Positions 14,781 to 23,533 of a stretch of DNA of 64,000 bases are shown here, one piece after another. The notes under the pieces are model-generated. The model ran no database searches. It had not been told where the DNA came from and saw only the letters and a program-made list of their open reading frames with translations. Each line of letters opens with the position of its first letter. Positions within the stretch are counted from its first letter, which is position 1. The position numbers were made by a program, and so were the translations under genes. The DNA is taken from contig CAKZVB010000113.1 of assembly GCA_937922015.1 (NCBI GenBank), positions 1 to 64,000 on the forward strand, written 5' to 3'. This stretch comes from an uncultured Granulosicoccaceae bacterium (GTDB lineage: Bacteria; Pseudomonadota; Gammaproteobacteria; Granulosicoccales; Granulosicoccaceae).

Positions 14781-17700
14781 TTACCGGCTAGGATAAAGCA
14801 CCACTTCAACTCGACGATTTTGCTCCCGACCGCCTTCAGTATCATTGCTGGAGATCGGATTGTATTCACCGTAGCCGGTCGCGGACAAACGATTCGCAGC
14901 AACACCGCTATCCTGACTCAGATATCGCACTGCTGATGTTGCACGTGCTACTGACAGTTCCCAGTTGCTCTTGAATTTTCGTGCAAGCCCTGCACCGATA
15001 GGCACATCATCGGTATGACCTTCAACACGTATGTCGTAGTCCTCATAGTTGCTTATTGTCTGCCCTACCACAGCAAGCACATCCTGACCCGATTGACTCA
15101 GATCAGCACTTCCAGTTCCGAACAAACTACCACTCGCTACTCGAATACCTACCGAGTTGTCGCTGCGCACCTGAACTGCAGCGTCAGCCAGACCATTTTG
15201 ACGCAACTGCTCCGCAATAGAATCCCCGACGCCTTCAGCCTGCCTGCGTTCCGCTTGCATGCTTTCTTCAGCAGACAGTTTCACCGCCATCAGTTTTTCA
15301 ATTTCCTGCCGTGCACCGTTTAGTTGTGTTTCGGCACTACCCAGCTGGTTGCGAAGTGCATCGAGTTCACTCTGCGCAGAATCACGGGATTCACTAAGTA
15401 CCGTCAACTGTGAATTCAGCGCGCCTACTCTATTTTCAAAATCATCAACTTTTGCCTGAAGGTTATTGGCTCTGGCTTCACTGTCAGATTTACCTTGCTC
15501 GGCTGTCGAGAGTTTTGCCTGTAATGTTTCAATGTCACCGGACAATAACTTTATTTGCCCCTGTAATCCTTCAGAATCCTGGGCCGCTCTTGCAACGGTG
15601 CTACGCTCAGTATCCAGCAGCCCGGTCAGATAATCCCGTTCTTTGAGCAATTCATCACGCTGCGTTAAAAGCTCCTCACCCGTGGTTGCAAGTGATAATT
15701 TTTCTGCCATTACCTCATCAAGTTTCGACTGTAGCGATGATTGCTCATCCATCAAACCGGATTTCTCACCGCCAAGCGCATCAATCGATGCCTGTAACTC
15801 ACTTATGCGACTTGAACTACTTGTATTCAACGCGTCAAGCTCACTTTGCAAGACCTGCTTTTCTTCTGTCAAGGTGGCTACCTGCGCTTCGTAACCCTCA
15901 AGCGTTGACTGCAATGAGGTACGCTCATCCATTAATCCGGATTTCTCACCACCAAGCGCATCAATCGATGCCTGTAACTCACTTATGCGACCAGTGCTGC
16001 TTGCGTTAAGCGCATCAAGCTCGCTTTGCAGCGTCTGTTTGTCTTCTGACAAGGCGCCGATCTGAGTTTCAAGCTCTGCCAATTTGCCATTCATTTCAGA
16101 AATTTTTGAATTACTCGCCTCAATCTCACCTTGCAGTGATTCCTGCTCACTGGCCAGGCCATCTCGAAGTGATGTCATCTCAGCCAGTTGCTGTTCGATT
16201 CCTGCCACTTGCTCAGCCGATTTCTGTTGCTGCTCTGTCGCTGCGGCAAGCTGTTCTTTCAAGCTGCCCGCCTCTGCTTCAAAAGGCTTTGCCGACTCAA
16301 GATCAGCGGCCAGTTGATCGCGCTCACCAGTCAAATCACCAATGCGAGCTTCATAGTCAGAAAGCTTTTTAAGCGCTTCTGATCGCTCGGTGTCTATAAG
16401 GCCCTGTAACATACCTTTTTCACTATTCAGCGACTCAAAGTTTAGCGCCAGCTTTGATGAATCGGCTTTCGCTATCTCAAGGTCACCAGCCAGACGATCA
16501 CGTTCACTGGTCAGGTTATCAACCTGCAGATTCAATTCACCTATTTGATCTTGCAGGCCGCTTACCTGCATTTCGCCCTGTTTGCTTATTTCGTCAATTC
16601 GGGCAAGTGCTTCATTGCGCTGCTGATCAAGATCCGCTAACTGTGCAGCTGCTTCTGCATTACTTTTTTCAAGCTCTGAACGCTCCAGAGTTAGCGTCTC
16701 TATCTGACTGTTGAGATCAACGATGTTTGATTCGAGTACATCGACCTTTGCTTTCGAATCCGACCTGAACGCCAATGATTCTGAATTAATTTCATCGCGC
16801 TCACCCGTCAGAGTGGCAATCCTTGATTGAAGATCAGTGACCTTGCTTTCACTATCAGCTACCAGGCTTTGATTTTCAGCATTTAACCCGTCAATCTGCG
16901 CCAGCAACTCATCGCGCTTGGCAGTCAGGTCAGTGACCTGGCCGGTCAGATCCGTTACCTGCTCTTCCAGTCCTGAGATTCGAAAACCCGTTGATTCACG
17001 CAGCGCCCCCAACTCACCCAGCACACCGTCTCTTTCGCCGGTGAGCTGTTCACGTGTTGCGCCCAGTTCTGTGGTCAGACCGGATAATTTATTTTCCATC
17101 TCTACGTTAGAACTGGCCAGGGTATCCCGCTCTACCGTCAATGCTTCGAGTTCAGCGGTACGCGCAGCGATTGCTGCTGTCAAATCGGCCTTCTCGGTAT
17201 TCAGGTCCGCCAGCCGGGCTTTAAGCTCGGCATTGTCTTGAGAGAAAGTATCGCGCTCTCCGGACAGCAAACCCATGGAGGCGGTCATGTCCTGCAGCTT
17301 GCTGCCAAGTCCACTCAACTCAGTTGCCGACGAATCCTGCAGATTTGTCAGATCCGTTTTATAGTTGTCTCTTTCAGCGCGCAGCGCTTCGGTTTGGCTG
17401 AGCAGCTCATCTTTCTCATTATTTAAACCGACAATCTGATCAGTCAGGGAGTTAATCTCTAGTTCAAGACCGCTGATTTTTCCTTTAGAAGAAGACTCTA
17501 AACCCGCATAGGACTGCTTGAGCGTATTGTAGGCCGATGAATCAACGTTACTTTTATTCGCATCAAGTTCAGCAACAAGCGAGTCACGTTCTAAAGTAAG
17601 TTCCTGTAACCTGGCTTGCAGCTCATCGCGCTGCTGCACAACCGCCTGGCTTTCGCCGGCCAGATTGCCGGATCGAAGGTCAATGTCATCAATGCGAGTC

Positions 17701-18314
17701 TGTAGCTCACTGCGTGCGCCGGTCAACTCTGCAACTTCAGCTTCCAGTTTGTCTACGTTCTCAGCTCTGGAACGAAGTGCAGTTATCTCTTCAACCGCTT
17801 GCGCACGAATTGCTTCCAACTCTTCAAGTCTGGAATTCTGGCTATCCAGCTTGGCCTGAAGCTCCTGAACACTGGCCTGGTCCTGTTGTCCTTGCGCACT
17901 TTGGCTTTCAAGCGCTGCGTATTTTTGCTCGAGTTCGGCTATCTGTGCCTCGGAGGCGGCCAGTGCCTCTGTTTTTGCTGCTGTGGCATCTGCTGCTGAC
18001 TTTTTTAAACGGTCTATTTCTTTTTGAAAACCGGCTATTTTTGATTCGTTTTCACCGAGATTACCCTGAAGCTCAACAACCTTGCTGTCCAGCTCTTCTC
18101 TGGCAATCGTGAGATTCTGCATTTCTCCGTCGCGTTTTGCGTTACCCGTCCACATACCCAACACGCCCAGCCCGAGCAACCCGACTGCACCATATTTCAG
18201 CGACTTACGTACCTTGGGCTCTTCTGGCAACAAGTGCCGGTCGCGTATATCTTCGCGGTAGACTGCATGGCCGTCCGGCTTGTTTTTGTCAAGATCGTCG
18301 CGATTGTCAACCAT
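14781..18314 (-). CDS. Giant coiled-coil protein with C-terminal OmpA/MotB-type domain
   Basis: A 1177-residue envelope protein. A short cytoplasmic head with acidic and basic residues precedes one membrane segment (about 39-56, KYGAVGLLGLGVLGMW). Roughly 950 residues of heptad-like, Glu/Leu/Ser/Ala-rich coiled coil follow, with many ITxLTxERDxL-type units. The last ~120 residues form an OmpA-type peptidoglycan-binding domain: VEGHTDDVPIG, NWELSVARATSAVRYL, GYGEYNPISSNDTEGGREQN. The coiled coil could span the periplasm and tether the inner membrane to peptidoglycan. It contains an almost exact 60-residue internal duplication. AGAGGAAC precedes the ATG. It is single, with its own terminator. 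The exact role (envelope spacing, division, motility support) cannot be told from sequence. Confidence 0.85.
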   Translation of the reverse strand: MVDNRDDLDKNKPDGHAVYREDIRDRHLLPEEPKVRKSLKYGAVGLLGLGVLGMWTGNAKRDGEMQNLTIAREELDSKVVELQGNLGENESKIAGFQKEIDRLKKSAADATAAKTEALAASEAQIAELEQKYAALESQSAQGQQDQASVQELQAKLDSQNSRLEELEAIRAQAVEEITALRSRAENVDKLEAEVAELTGARSELQTRIDDIDLRSGNLAGESQAVVQQRDELQARLQELTLERDSLVAELDANKSNVDSSAYNTLKQSYAGLESSSKGKISGLELEINSLTDQIVGLNNEKDELLSQTEALRAERDNYKTDLTNLQDSSATELSGLGSKLQDMTASMGLLSGERDTFSQDNAELKARLADLNTEKADLTAAIAARTAELEALTVERDTLASSNVEMENKLSGLTTELGATREQLTGERDGVLGELGALRESTGFRISGLEEQVTDLTGQVTDLTAKRDELLAQIDGLNAENQSLVADSESKVTDLQSRIATLTGERDEINSESLAFRSDSKAKVDVLESNIVDLNSQIETLTLERSELEKSNAEAAAQLADLDQQRNEALARIDEISKQGEMQVSGLQDQIGELNLQVDNLTSERDRLAGDLEIAKADSSKLALNFESLNSEKGMLQGLIDTERSEALKKLSDYEARIGDLTGERDQLAADLESAKPFEAEAGSLKEQLAAATEQQQKSAEQVAGIEQQLAEMTSLRDGLASEQESLQGEIEASNSKISEMNGKLAELETQIGALSEDKQTLQSELDALNASSTGRISELQASIDALGGEKSGLMDERTSLQSTLEGYEAQVATLTEEKQVLQSELDALNTSSSSRISELQASIDALGGEKSGLMDEQSSLQSKLDEVMAEKLSLATTGEELLTQRDELLKERDYLTGLLDTERSTVARAAQDSEGLQGQIKLLSGDIETLQAKLSTAEQGKSDSEARANNLQAKVDDFENRVGALNSQLTVLSESRDSAQSELDALRNQLGSAETQLNGARQEIEKLMAVKLSAEESMQAERRQAEGVGDSIAEQLRQNGLADAAVQVRSDNSVGIRVASGSLFGTGSADLSQSGQDVLAVVGQTISNYEDYDIRVEGHTDDVPIGAGLARKFKSNWELSVARATSAVRYLSQDSGVAANRLSATGYGEYNPISSNDTEGGREQNRRVEVVLYPSR
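15768..16030 (-). repeat. 180-bp period internal duplication in coiled-coil gene
   Basis: The segment encoding RISELQASIDALGGEKSGLM occurs twice, exactly 60 residues apart (near 15768-15850 and 15948-16030), with most bases identical. This points to a recent in-frame duplication of coiled-coil units. Confidence 0.85.
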
Positions 18315-18504
18315 TTAAATGTTCCTCTTGGAGTTTCACTTTACTGCCCGCCAATCAAAATTGGCAGCAAGAACCAGCGATAGGGTTTCTGGTCTGTCAT
18401 AATTCGCTGATTATAACTCATCATCCTTGCATCTAACTCGGAACTTTGGGGTCAAATTTGGTTAAACGTTTGGGCAAAACAACAATTCCCGGCAAAAATG
18501 AACA

Positions 18505-19263
18505 CTACACCACTCTTCTCAGGCGAAATTTTTGCCCTTGTACCCGGCAGGCAGGGTAATTCGCCAGAACTTGATTTAAACGGCTCCGCAACACGGCCGG
18601 ACTTACAGAATCGGCCATAAATGCACACACACTGTTGCCGTAACTGGGTTGGTTAAATTGGTATCTGACATCTTTACGGCCAGACAACGTGGCTTGATAG
18701 GCACCAGCACTGGCCCGCATCTGGGTGGGATCTTCAAAATTAATTACCAGCGCACCACCGGGATTCAGATGTTTTTGCAACAGGCTGAACCACTGTCTGT
18801 CTGCAGCAGCGACTCTTATAGGTTCGCCGTTTTCTTCTGTAAAGAGATCCTCAATTACGATATCAAATTTATCGCCCCTGTATTTGTGCAGCCAGTCAAT
18901 GGCATCAGCGTGATGCAGCTCAACGGATTTATGCTTCACCCCGAAAAATCGACGCGCGACGTCAATGTGAGTGGCATCCAGTTCAACCCCGACAATCTTG
19001 TCCGGCGCTAGTAAATGGGTAAATTGATTGATGACAGCCCCACCGCCCACGCCCAGTAACAAGACCCTCCTGACTTGATCGGCGGGTAGAAACAACGCCG
19101 GCAGAAACAGCAAATCCCACACGCCATTCGACAGTGGTCGCTGGCTATTCCATTGCGAATGAAAAACTCTGTTTTTGTATAACCTGGTCGAATTTCCGGC
19201 AGTCCTTACCTCATAGTGATCACCAGCTGAAACTTGCTGCCATATCACAGCCATAACTGCCAC
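18505..19263 (-). CDS. Spermidine-synthase-like SAM-dependent protein
   Basis: A 252-residue Rossmann-fold protein of the spermidine synthase/methyltransferase group. It has VRRVLLLGVGGGAVINQF as the glycine-rich nucleotide loop, VGVELDATHIDVARRFF (acidic residue for the ribose) and DKFDIVIEDLFTEENGEP, the region where polyamine synthases hold their gate and acidic residues. The usual Y-H-E-x-L-x-H substrate motifs of true SpeE are not evident, so it may be a methyltransferase or an unassigned homologue. An internal ATG at codon 4 is an alternative start. It is divergent from mtaB, whose start is 62 bp away. Confidence 0.75.
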   Translation of the reverse strand: MAVMAVIWQQVSAGDHYEVRTAGNSTRLYKNRVFHSQWNSQRPLSNGVWDLLFLPALFLPADQVRRVLLLGVGGGAVINQFTHLLAPDKIVGVELDATHIDVARRFFGVKHKSVELHHADAIDWLHKYRGDKFDIVIEDLFTEENGEPIRVAAADRQWFSLLQKHLNPGGALVINFEDPTQMRASAGAYQATLSGRKDVRYQFNQPSYGNSVCAFMADSVSPAVLRSRLNQVLANYPACRVQGQKFRLRRVV

Positions 19264-19325
19264 CTGTGTTCCGCGTTGCCGAAACTGTTACTATATCCGG
19301 TCATCAAATTAATCTGGTTTAACTG

Positions 19326-20603
19326 TTGAATATTCACTTAAAGGCACTCGGGTGCCGCCTCAATGAAGCTGAACTGGAAAGCTGGGCACTGGAATTTCAA
19401 CAGGCTGGCCACACTCTGGTCAATGAAGCTGACGGTGCTGACCTCACCGTATTGAATACCTGCGCCGTGACACAGGAAGCTGTACGTAAATCGCGCAAAA
19501 TGATCAACCGCCTGCGACGTGAAAACCCGCTGGGAAAAATGGTGGTCAGCGGTTGCTTTGTATCGACCGGAGAATCGGGCTCAGCAGCAGAGCTGGGTGT
19601 CGATATGCTGGTGGATAACAAAAATAAAAGCCAGCTAGTGAAGCGAGTTGCAGACCAATGGCAAATTCCTATTATGCCAGAAGGGGCAACAATGCCTAAC
19701 GAATCTGCACTGTTTGCACGCAATCGACAACGTGCTTTCATAAAAATTCAAGACGGGTGTCGCTACCGTTGCAGCTACTGCATAGTAACCATTGCCAGAG
19801 GCGATGAAAATAGCCGCCCCGCTGAGGAGATCGTCGAACAAATAAACCACCTGCACGACAGTGGCGTACAGGAAGTCGTCTTAACCGGCGTTCACGTCGG
19901 TGGCTATGGTTCAGATATCAATTCAAATTTAACAAGCCTCGTCACCACTATACTGGCCCAAACCTCGGTACCCCGCGTGCGTTTTGCCTCTGTTGAACCA
20001 TGGGACTTAGGCGAAAAATTTTTTACCCTATTTGAAAACCCACGACTTATGCCGCACATGCATCTGCCGGTACAAAGCGGCTCGGACACAGTCTTGCGTC
20101 GAATGTCCCGCCGTTGTCATACCAGTGAGTTTATGGCCCTGGTAGAAGAGGCCCGGCAGCAATATCCCGCGTTTAACATTACCACGGATATTATTGTCGG
20201 CTTCCCTGGAGAGACAGAATCCGAATGGCGACAAACTACAGATTTCGTCGATTCAATAAAATTCGGGCACATACATATTTTCAGCTATTCACCTCGCGCC
20301 GGCACCAAAGCCGCCAGTATGACTGAGCAAGTTGATGATCTAACCAAAAAAAAACGCAGCCGCGAGCTGCATGAACTCGCAGAACGGCACAAAATAAGCT
20401 TTATTGAATCTCAAATTGGCGTCGAAGCCAACGTGCTTTGGGAAGGCACTTCCAGCAATCTACACCACCGTTACGGTTACACCGAAAATTACACCCGGGT
20501 TTGCAATACGAATCCAGATGCGATTAGCGGAAATTCAATCACACGCTGCGTTCTCACCTCGGTTGATGATAAAGGCCAGTTTGCTCACACAGTCAAAGTG
20601 TAA
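19326..20603 (+). CDS. mtaB: tRNA t6A37 methylthiotransferase MtaB
   Basis: Radical-SAM enzyme that adds a methylthio group to t6A37 of ANN-decoding tRNAs. Length is 425 residues. The N-terminal UPF0004 domain has its three cluster cysteines (Cys10 in ALGCRLNEAE, Cys46 in NTCAVT, Cys77 in SGCFVS). The radical-SAM triad is CRYRCSYC (Cys145, 149, 152). A C-terminal TRAM-like region follows. LGCRLN rather than the GCQMN of MiaB, and CAVT, identify MtaB. The start is TTG at 19326: homologues begin at exactly this point, just before the first Cys motif, and no ATG is available there. The ribosome site is weak. Confidence 0.93.
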   Translation: MNIHLKALGCRLNEAELESWALEFQQAGHTLVNEADGADLTVLNTCAVTQEAVRKSRKMINRLRRENPLGKMVVSGCFVSTGESGSAAELGVDMLVDNKNKSQLVKRVADQWQIPIMPEGATMPNESALFARNRQRAFIKIQDGCRYRCSYCIVTIARGDENSRPAEEIVEQINHLHDSGVQEVVLTGVHVGGYGSDINSNLTSLVTTILAQTSVPRVRFASVEPWDLGEKFFTLFENPRLMPHMHLPVQSGSDTVLRRMSRRCHTSEFMALVEEARQQYPAFNITTDIIVGFPGETESEWRQTTDFVDSIKFGHIHIFSYSPRAGTKAASMTEQVDDLTKKKRSRELHELAERHKISFIESQIGVEANVLWEGTSSNLHHRYGYTENYTRVCNTNPDAISGNSITRCVLTSVDDKGQFAHTVKV

Positions 20604-20648
20604 ACACCCGTTTAAAAAATATCATTTGCGCCGATTCACTATAAGTAC

Positions 20649-20665
20649 AATTATAAGTTATAATT
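20649..20665. promoter_or_regulatory. Perfect 17-bp palindrome upstream of aceE operon
   Basis: AATTATAA and TTATAATT flank a central G. It lies about 190 bp before the aceE start in an otherwise non-coding 254-bp gap, so it is a candidate operator. It is not a PdhR box (which has GGT...ACC). An AT-rich palindrome by chance is the alternative. Confidence 0.4.
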
Positions 20666-20857
20666 ATGCAACGATATATATTAGTTATGACCTTGCCTCA
20701 ACAGGCAAAGGAAGACCAACACTCCATCTAATTCCAGTTTTCCCAAACCTGCGGATTACTCACCGCAGTACTTACATCACCAACAACTGCCACACCCGGC
20801 CAGAATTGTTCAGAACAATAGTCAGAAAAACACCACGTCTGATTAGCAGAGGCAAAA

Positions 20858-23515
20858 ATGCGAGAACTACAAGATATCGATCCACAGGAAACAAAAGAGT
20901 GGCTCGAAGCACTTGAGGCAATCATTGAAACTGAAGGTCCTGAGCGTGCTCACTATATACTTGAAGCGTTAATCGACCAGTCACGTCGCTCAGGCACCAA
21001 CCTGCCCTACAGCGCGTCAACTGCCTATATCAATACAATTCCTCCTCATCTGGAAGCGATCAGCCCGGGTAACCACGACTACGAACACCAGATAAGATCC
21101 ATGATCCGCTGGAATGCCACTGCCATGGTATTACGCGCCAACCGTGACGATTCAAACCTCGGCGGCCATATTGCAAGCTTTGCATCAGCGGCGACGCTGT
21201 ACGATGTCGGCTTCAACCATTTTTTCCGTGCCCCGGGTCCGGACAACGGAGGTGATCTTGTTTTTATTCAAGGTCACTCGGCACCGGGCATATATGCACG
21301 GGCCTTTCTCGAAGGTCGCCTGAGCGAAGAAGATCTGGACAACTTCCGCCGCGAAGTCGATGGCAAAGGACTGTCTTCTTATCCTCACCCTTACCTGATG
21401 CCGGACTTTTGGCAATTCCCCACAGTTTCAATGGGGCTGACTTCGATAATGGCAATCTATCAGGCCAGATTCATGAAATACCTGCATGACCGCAGTCTGG
21501 TTCGCACAGATAACCGGCAAGTCTGGGCGTACATGGGTGACGGTGAAATGGACGAACCAGAATCACTGGGCGCCATATCACTGGCTGGTCGTGAAAAACT
21601 GGACAATCTGACTTTCGTCATCAACTGCAACCTGCAAAGACTCGATGGGCCGGTCCGTGGCAACGGTAAAATCATCCAGGAGCTGGAAGCTGTATTTCGT
21701 GGCGCTGGCTGGAATGTGATCAAAGTGATCTGGGGATCCTACTGGGACCCACTGCTTGCCAAAGATCATGATGGCAGGCTCAAAGATTTAATGATGGAAA
21801 CCGTCGACGGTGAATACCAGAATTTTAAAGCCAAAGACGGCGCCTATACACGTGAAAAGTTTTTCGGCAAACACCCTGAAACTGCTGCCATGGTCGCTAA
21901 ACTTTCAGACGAAGATATCTGGCGTCTCAACCGTGGCGGACACGACCCTCATAAAATATATGCCGCATACGACAGCGCCATGAAGCACAAAGGACAGCCA
22001 ACGGTTATTTTAATGAAAACCGTTAAAGGCTATGGCATGGGCGAATCAGGTGAAGGTACCAACGCCACGCATCAACAGAAAAAAATGCCACTTGATGCAT
22101 TAATGGATATGCGTGATCGTTTTAATATTCCCCTGACGGATGAACAGGTAGAAAACCTGGAATATTCAAAACCGGAGCCGGACAGCGAACTGCTGAAGTA
22201 CATGAAGGAACGCCGTGAGTCACTTGGCGGCTACCTGCCACAAAGACAAAAATTTGCCGCACCACTGGAAATACCGCCGCTGTCGGCATTTGACCCGTTG
22301 CTAAAAGACTCGGGGGACAGAGAGCTCTCTACAACGATGGCTTTCGTGCGGATGTTAACCATTCTCACGCGGGATAAAAACATCGGCAAAAACATCGTAC
22401 CTATCGTGCCGGACGAAGCGAGAACCTTCGGTATGGATGGCATGTTCAGACAACTGGGCATTTATTCTTCTGTCGGTCAGCTCTATACACCTGAAGATCG
22501 TGATCAGGTGATGTTTTATAAAGAAGATAAAACCGGTCAGATCCTTGAAGAAGGAATAACCGAAGCAGGCAGTATGTCTTCGTGGATTGCGGCCGCCACT
22601 GCATACAGTACCCACGGCATCAACATGATTCCGTTTTTCGTTTACTACTCGATGTTTGGCTTCCAGCGTATTGGTGACCTTGCATGGGCCGCCGGCGATA
22701 TGCGCGCACGAGGCTTTATGATTGGCGGTACAGCCGGTCGAACCACCCTGAACGGCGAAGGTCTGCAACACGAAGACGGTCACAGCCATCTGCTGGCCAG
22801 CACTATTCCAAACTGCGTTTGTTATGACCCGTGCTATGCCTACGAGATGGCGATAATAATACACGATGGCATGCGTCGAATGATGCAGGAGCAGGAAAAC
22901 GTTTTCTACTACATCACCGCGATGAATGAAAACTATCACCAGCCAGCCCTGCCCGCCGGTTCAGAACAAGGCATAATCAAAGGTATGTACAAGCTTGACA
23001 CTGTCGCGCCAAAAGCAAGCATACGTGTAAACCTTCTGGGCGCCGGCGTCATTCTTCGCGAGGTCATTGCTGCCGCTGCGTTGTTACATGAGGACTGGAA
23101 CGTCGGTTCAGAGATATTCAGTGTCACTAGTTTTACTGAACTACGACGTGACGGTCTTGATGCGACCCGATGGAACAACCTGAACCCAGACTCAGCACCC
23201 AGACTCTCTCATGTTGCAGAAACGCTGCAAAACGACCCTTATCCGGTTATCGCTTCAAGCGACTACATGAAAGCTGTTTCCGATGGCATCAGAGAATTTG
23301 TACCCGGCGATTACAAAGTGCTTGGCACCGACGGTTTTGGTCGTTCTGACACTCGCGAAAAATTGCGCGACTTCTTTGAGGTTGATCGTCGCTATGTTGT
23401 TGTCACCGCACTTAACGCGCTCGCCCAGCAAGGTTTAATTGACGCCAGCGTGCCACGCAATGCCATCGAGAAATACGGCATTGATCCGAATAAACCAAAC
23501 CCGGTAACGGTATAG
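20858..23515 (+). CDS. aceE: Pyruvate dehydrogenase E1, homodimeric type
   Basis: Decarboxylates pyruvate with thiamine diphosphate and acetylates the E2 lipoyl group. At 885 residues it is full length. Motifs: GDGEMDEPESLGAI and, about 30 residues on, NCNLQRLDGPVRGNGK (ThDP site), HSAPGIYARAFLEGRL, and GRTTLNGEGLQHEDGHSH in the second half. It is first of aceE-aceF-lpdA-maeB; the aceF gene begins 18 bp later. It is a paralogue of the E1 at 11355, alignable end to end. The presence of E3 in the same operon makes this the likely housekeeping pyruvate complex. Transcription could start within the 254-bp gap, which holds a perfect palindrome. Confidence 0.96.
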   Translation: MRELQDIDPQETKEWLEALEAIIETEGPERAHYILEALIDQSRRSGTNLPYSASTAYINTIPPHLEAISPGNHDYEHQIRSMIRWNATAMVLRANRDDSNLGGHIASFASAATLYDVGFNHFFRAPGPDNGGDLVFIQGHSAPGIYARAFLEGRLSEEDLDNFRREVDGKGLSSYPHPYLMPDFWQFPTVSMGLTSIMAIYQARFMKYLHDRSLVRTDNRQVWAYMGDGEMDEPESLGAISLAGREKLDNLTFVINCNLQRLDGPVRGNGKIIQELEAVFRGAGWNVIKVIWGSYWDPLLAKDHDGRLKDLMMETVDGEYQNFKAKDGAYTREKFFGKHPETAAMVAKLSDEDIWRLNRGGHDPHKIYAAYDSAMKHKGQPTVILMKTVKGYGMGESGEGTNATHQQKKMPLDALMDMRDRFNIPLTDEQVENLEYSKPEPDSELLKYMKERRESLGGYLPQRQKFAAPLEIPPLSAFDPLLKDSGDRELSTTMAFVRMLTILTRDKNIGKNIVPIVPDEARTFGMDGMFRQLGIYSSVGQLYTPEDRDQVMFYKEDKTGQILEEGITEAGSMSSWIAAATAYSTHGINMIPFFVYYSMFGFQRIGDLAWAAGDMRARGFMIGGTAGRTTLNGEGLQHEDGHSHLLASTIPNCVCYDPCYAYEMAIIIHDGMRRMMQEQENVFYYITAMNENYHQPALPAGSEQGIIKGMYKLDTVAPKASIRVNLLGAGVILREVIAAAALLHEDWNVGSEIFSVTSFTELRRDGLDATRWNNLNPDSAPRLSHVAETLQNDPYPVIASSDYMKAVSDGIREFVPGDYKVLGTDGFGRSDTREKLRDFFEVDRRYVVVTALNALAQQGLIDASVPRNAIEKYGIDPNKPNPVTV

Positions 23516-23533
23516 GTAGAAGCGGAGAAAACT

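Noticed and set aside
15768..16030. Internal duplication as a mobile element
   Set aside because: It is in frame, coding, exactly 60 residues in period and lacks terminal repeats or a transposase; it is a coiled-coil duplication.
19326..20603. MiaB instead of MtaB
   Set aside because: The N-terminal LGCRLN and CAVT motifs and the length of about 425 residues fit MtaB; MiaB has GCQMN and a different spacing.
20649..20665. PdhR operator at the palindrome
   Set aside because: PdhR sites have a GGT-N3-ACC core, which is absent; kept only as an unassigned palindrome.
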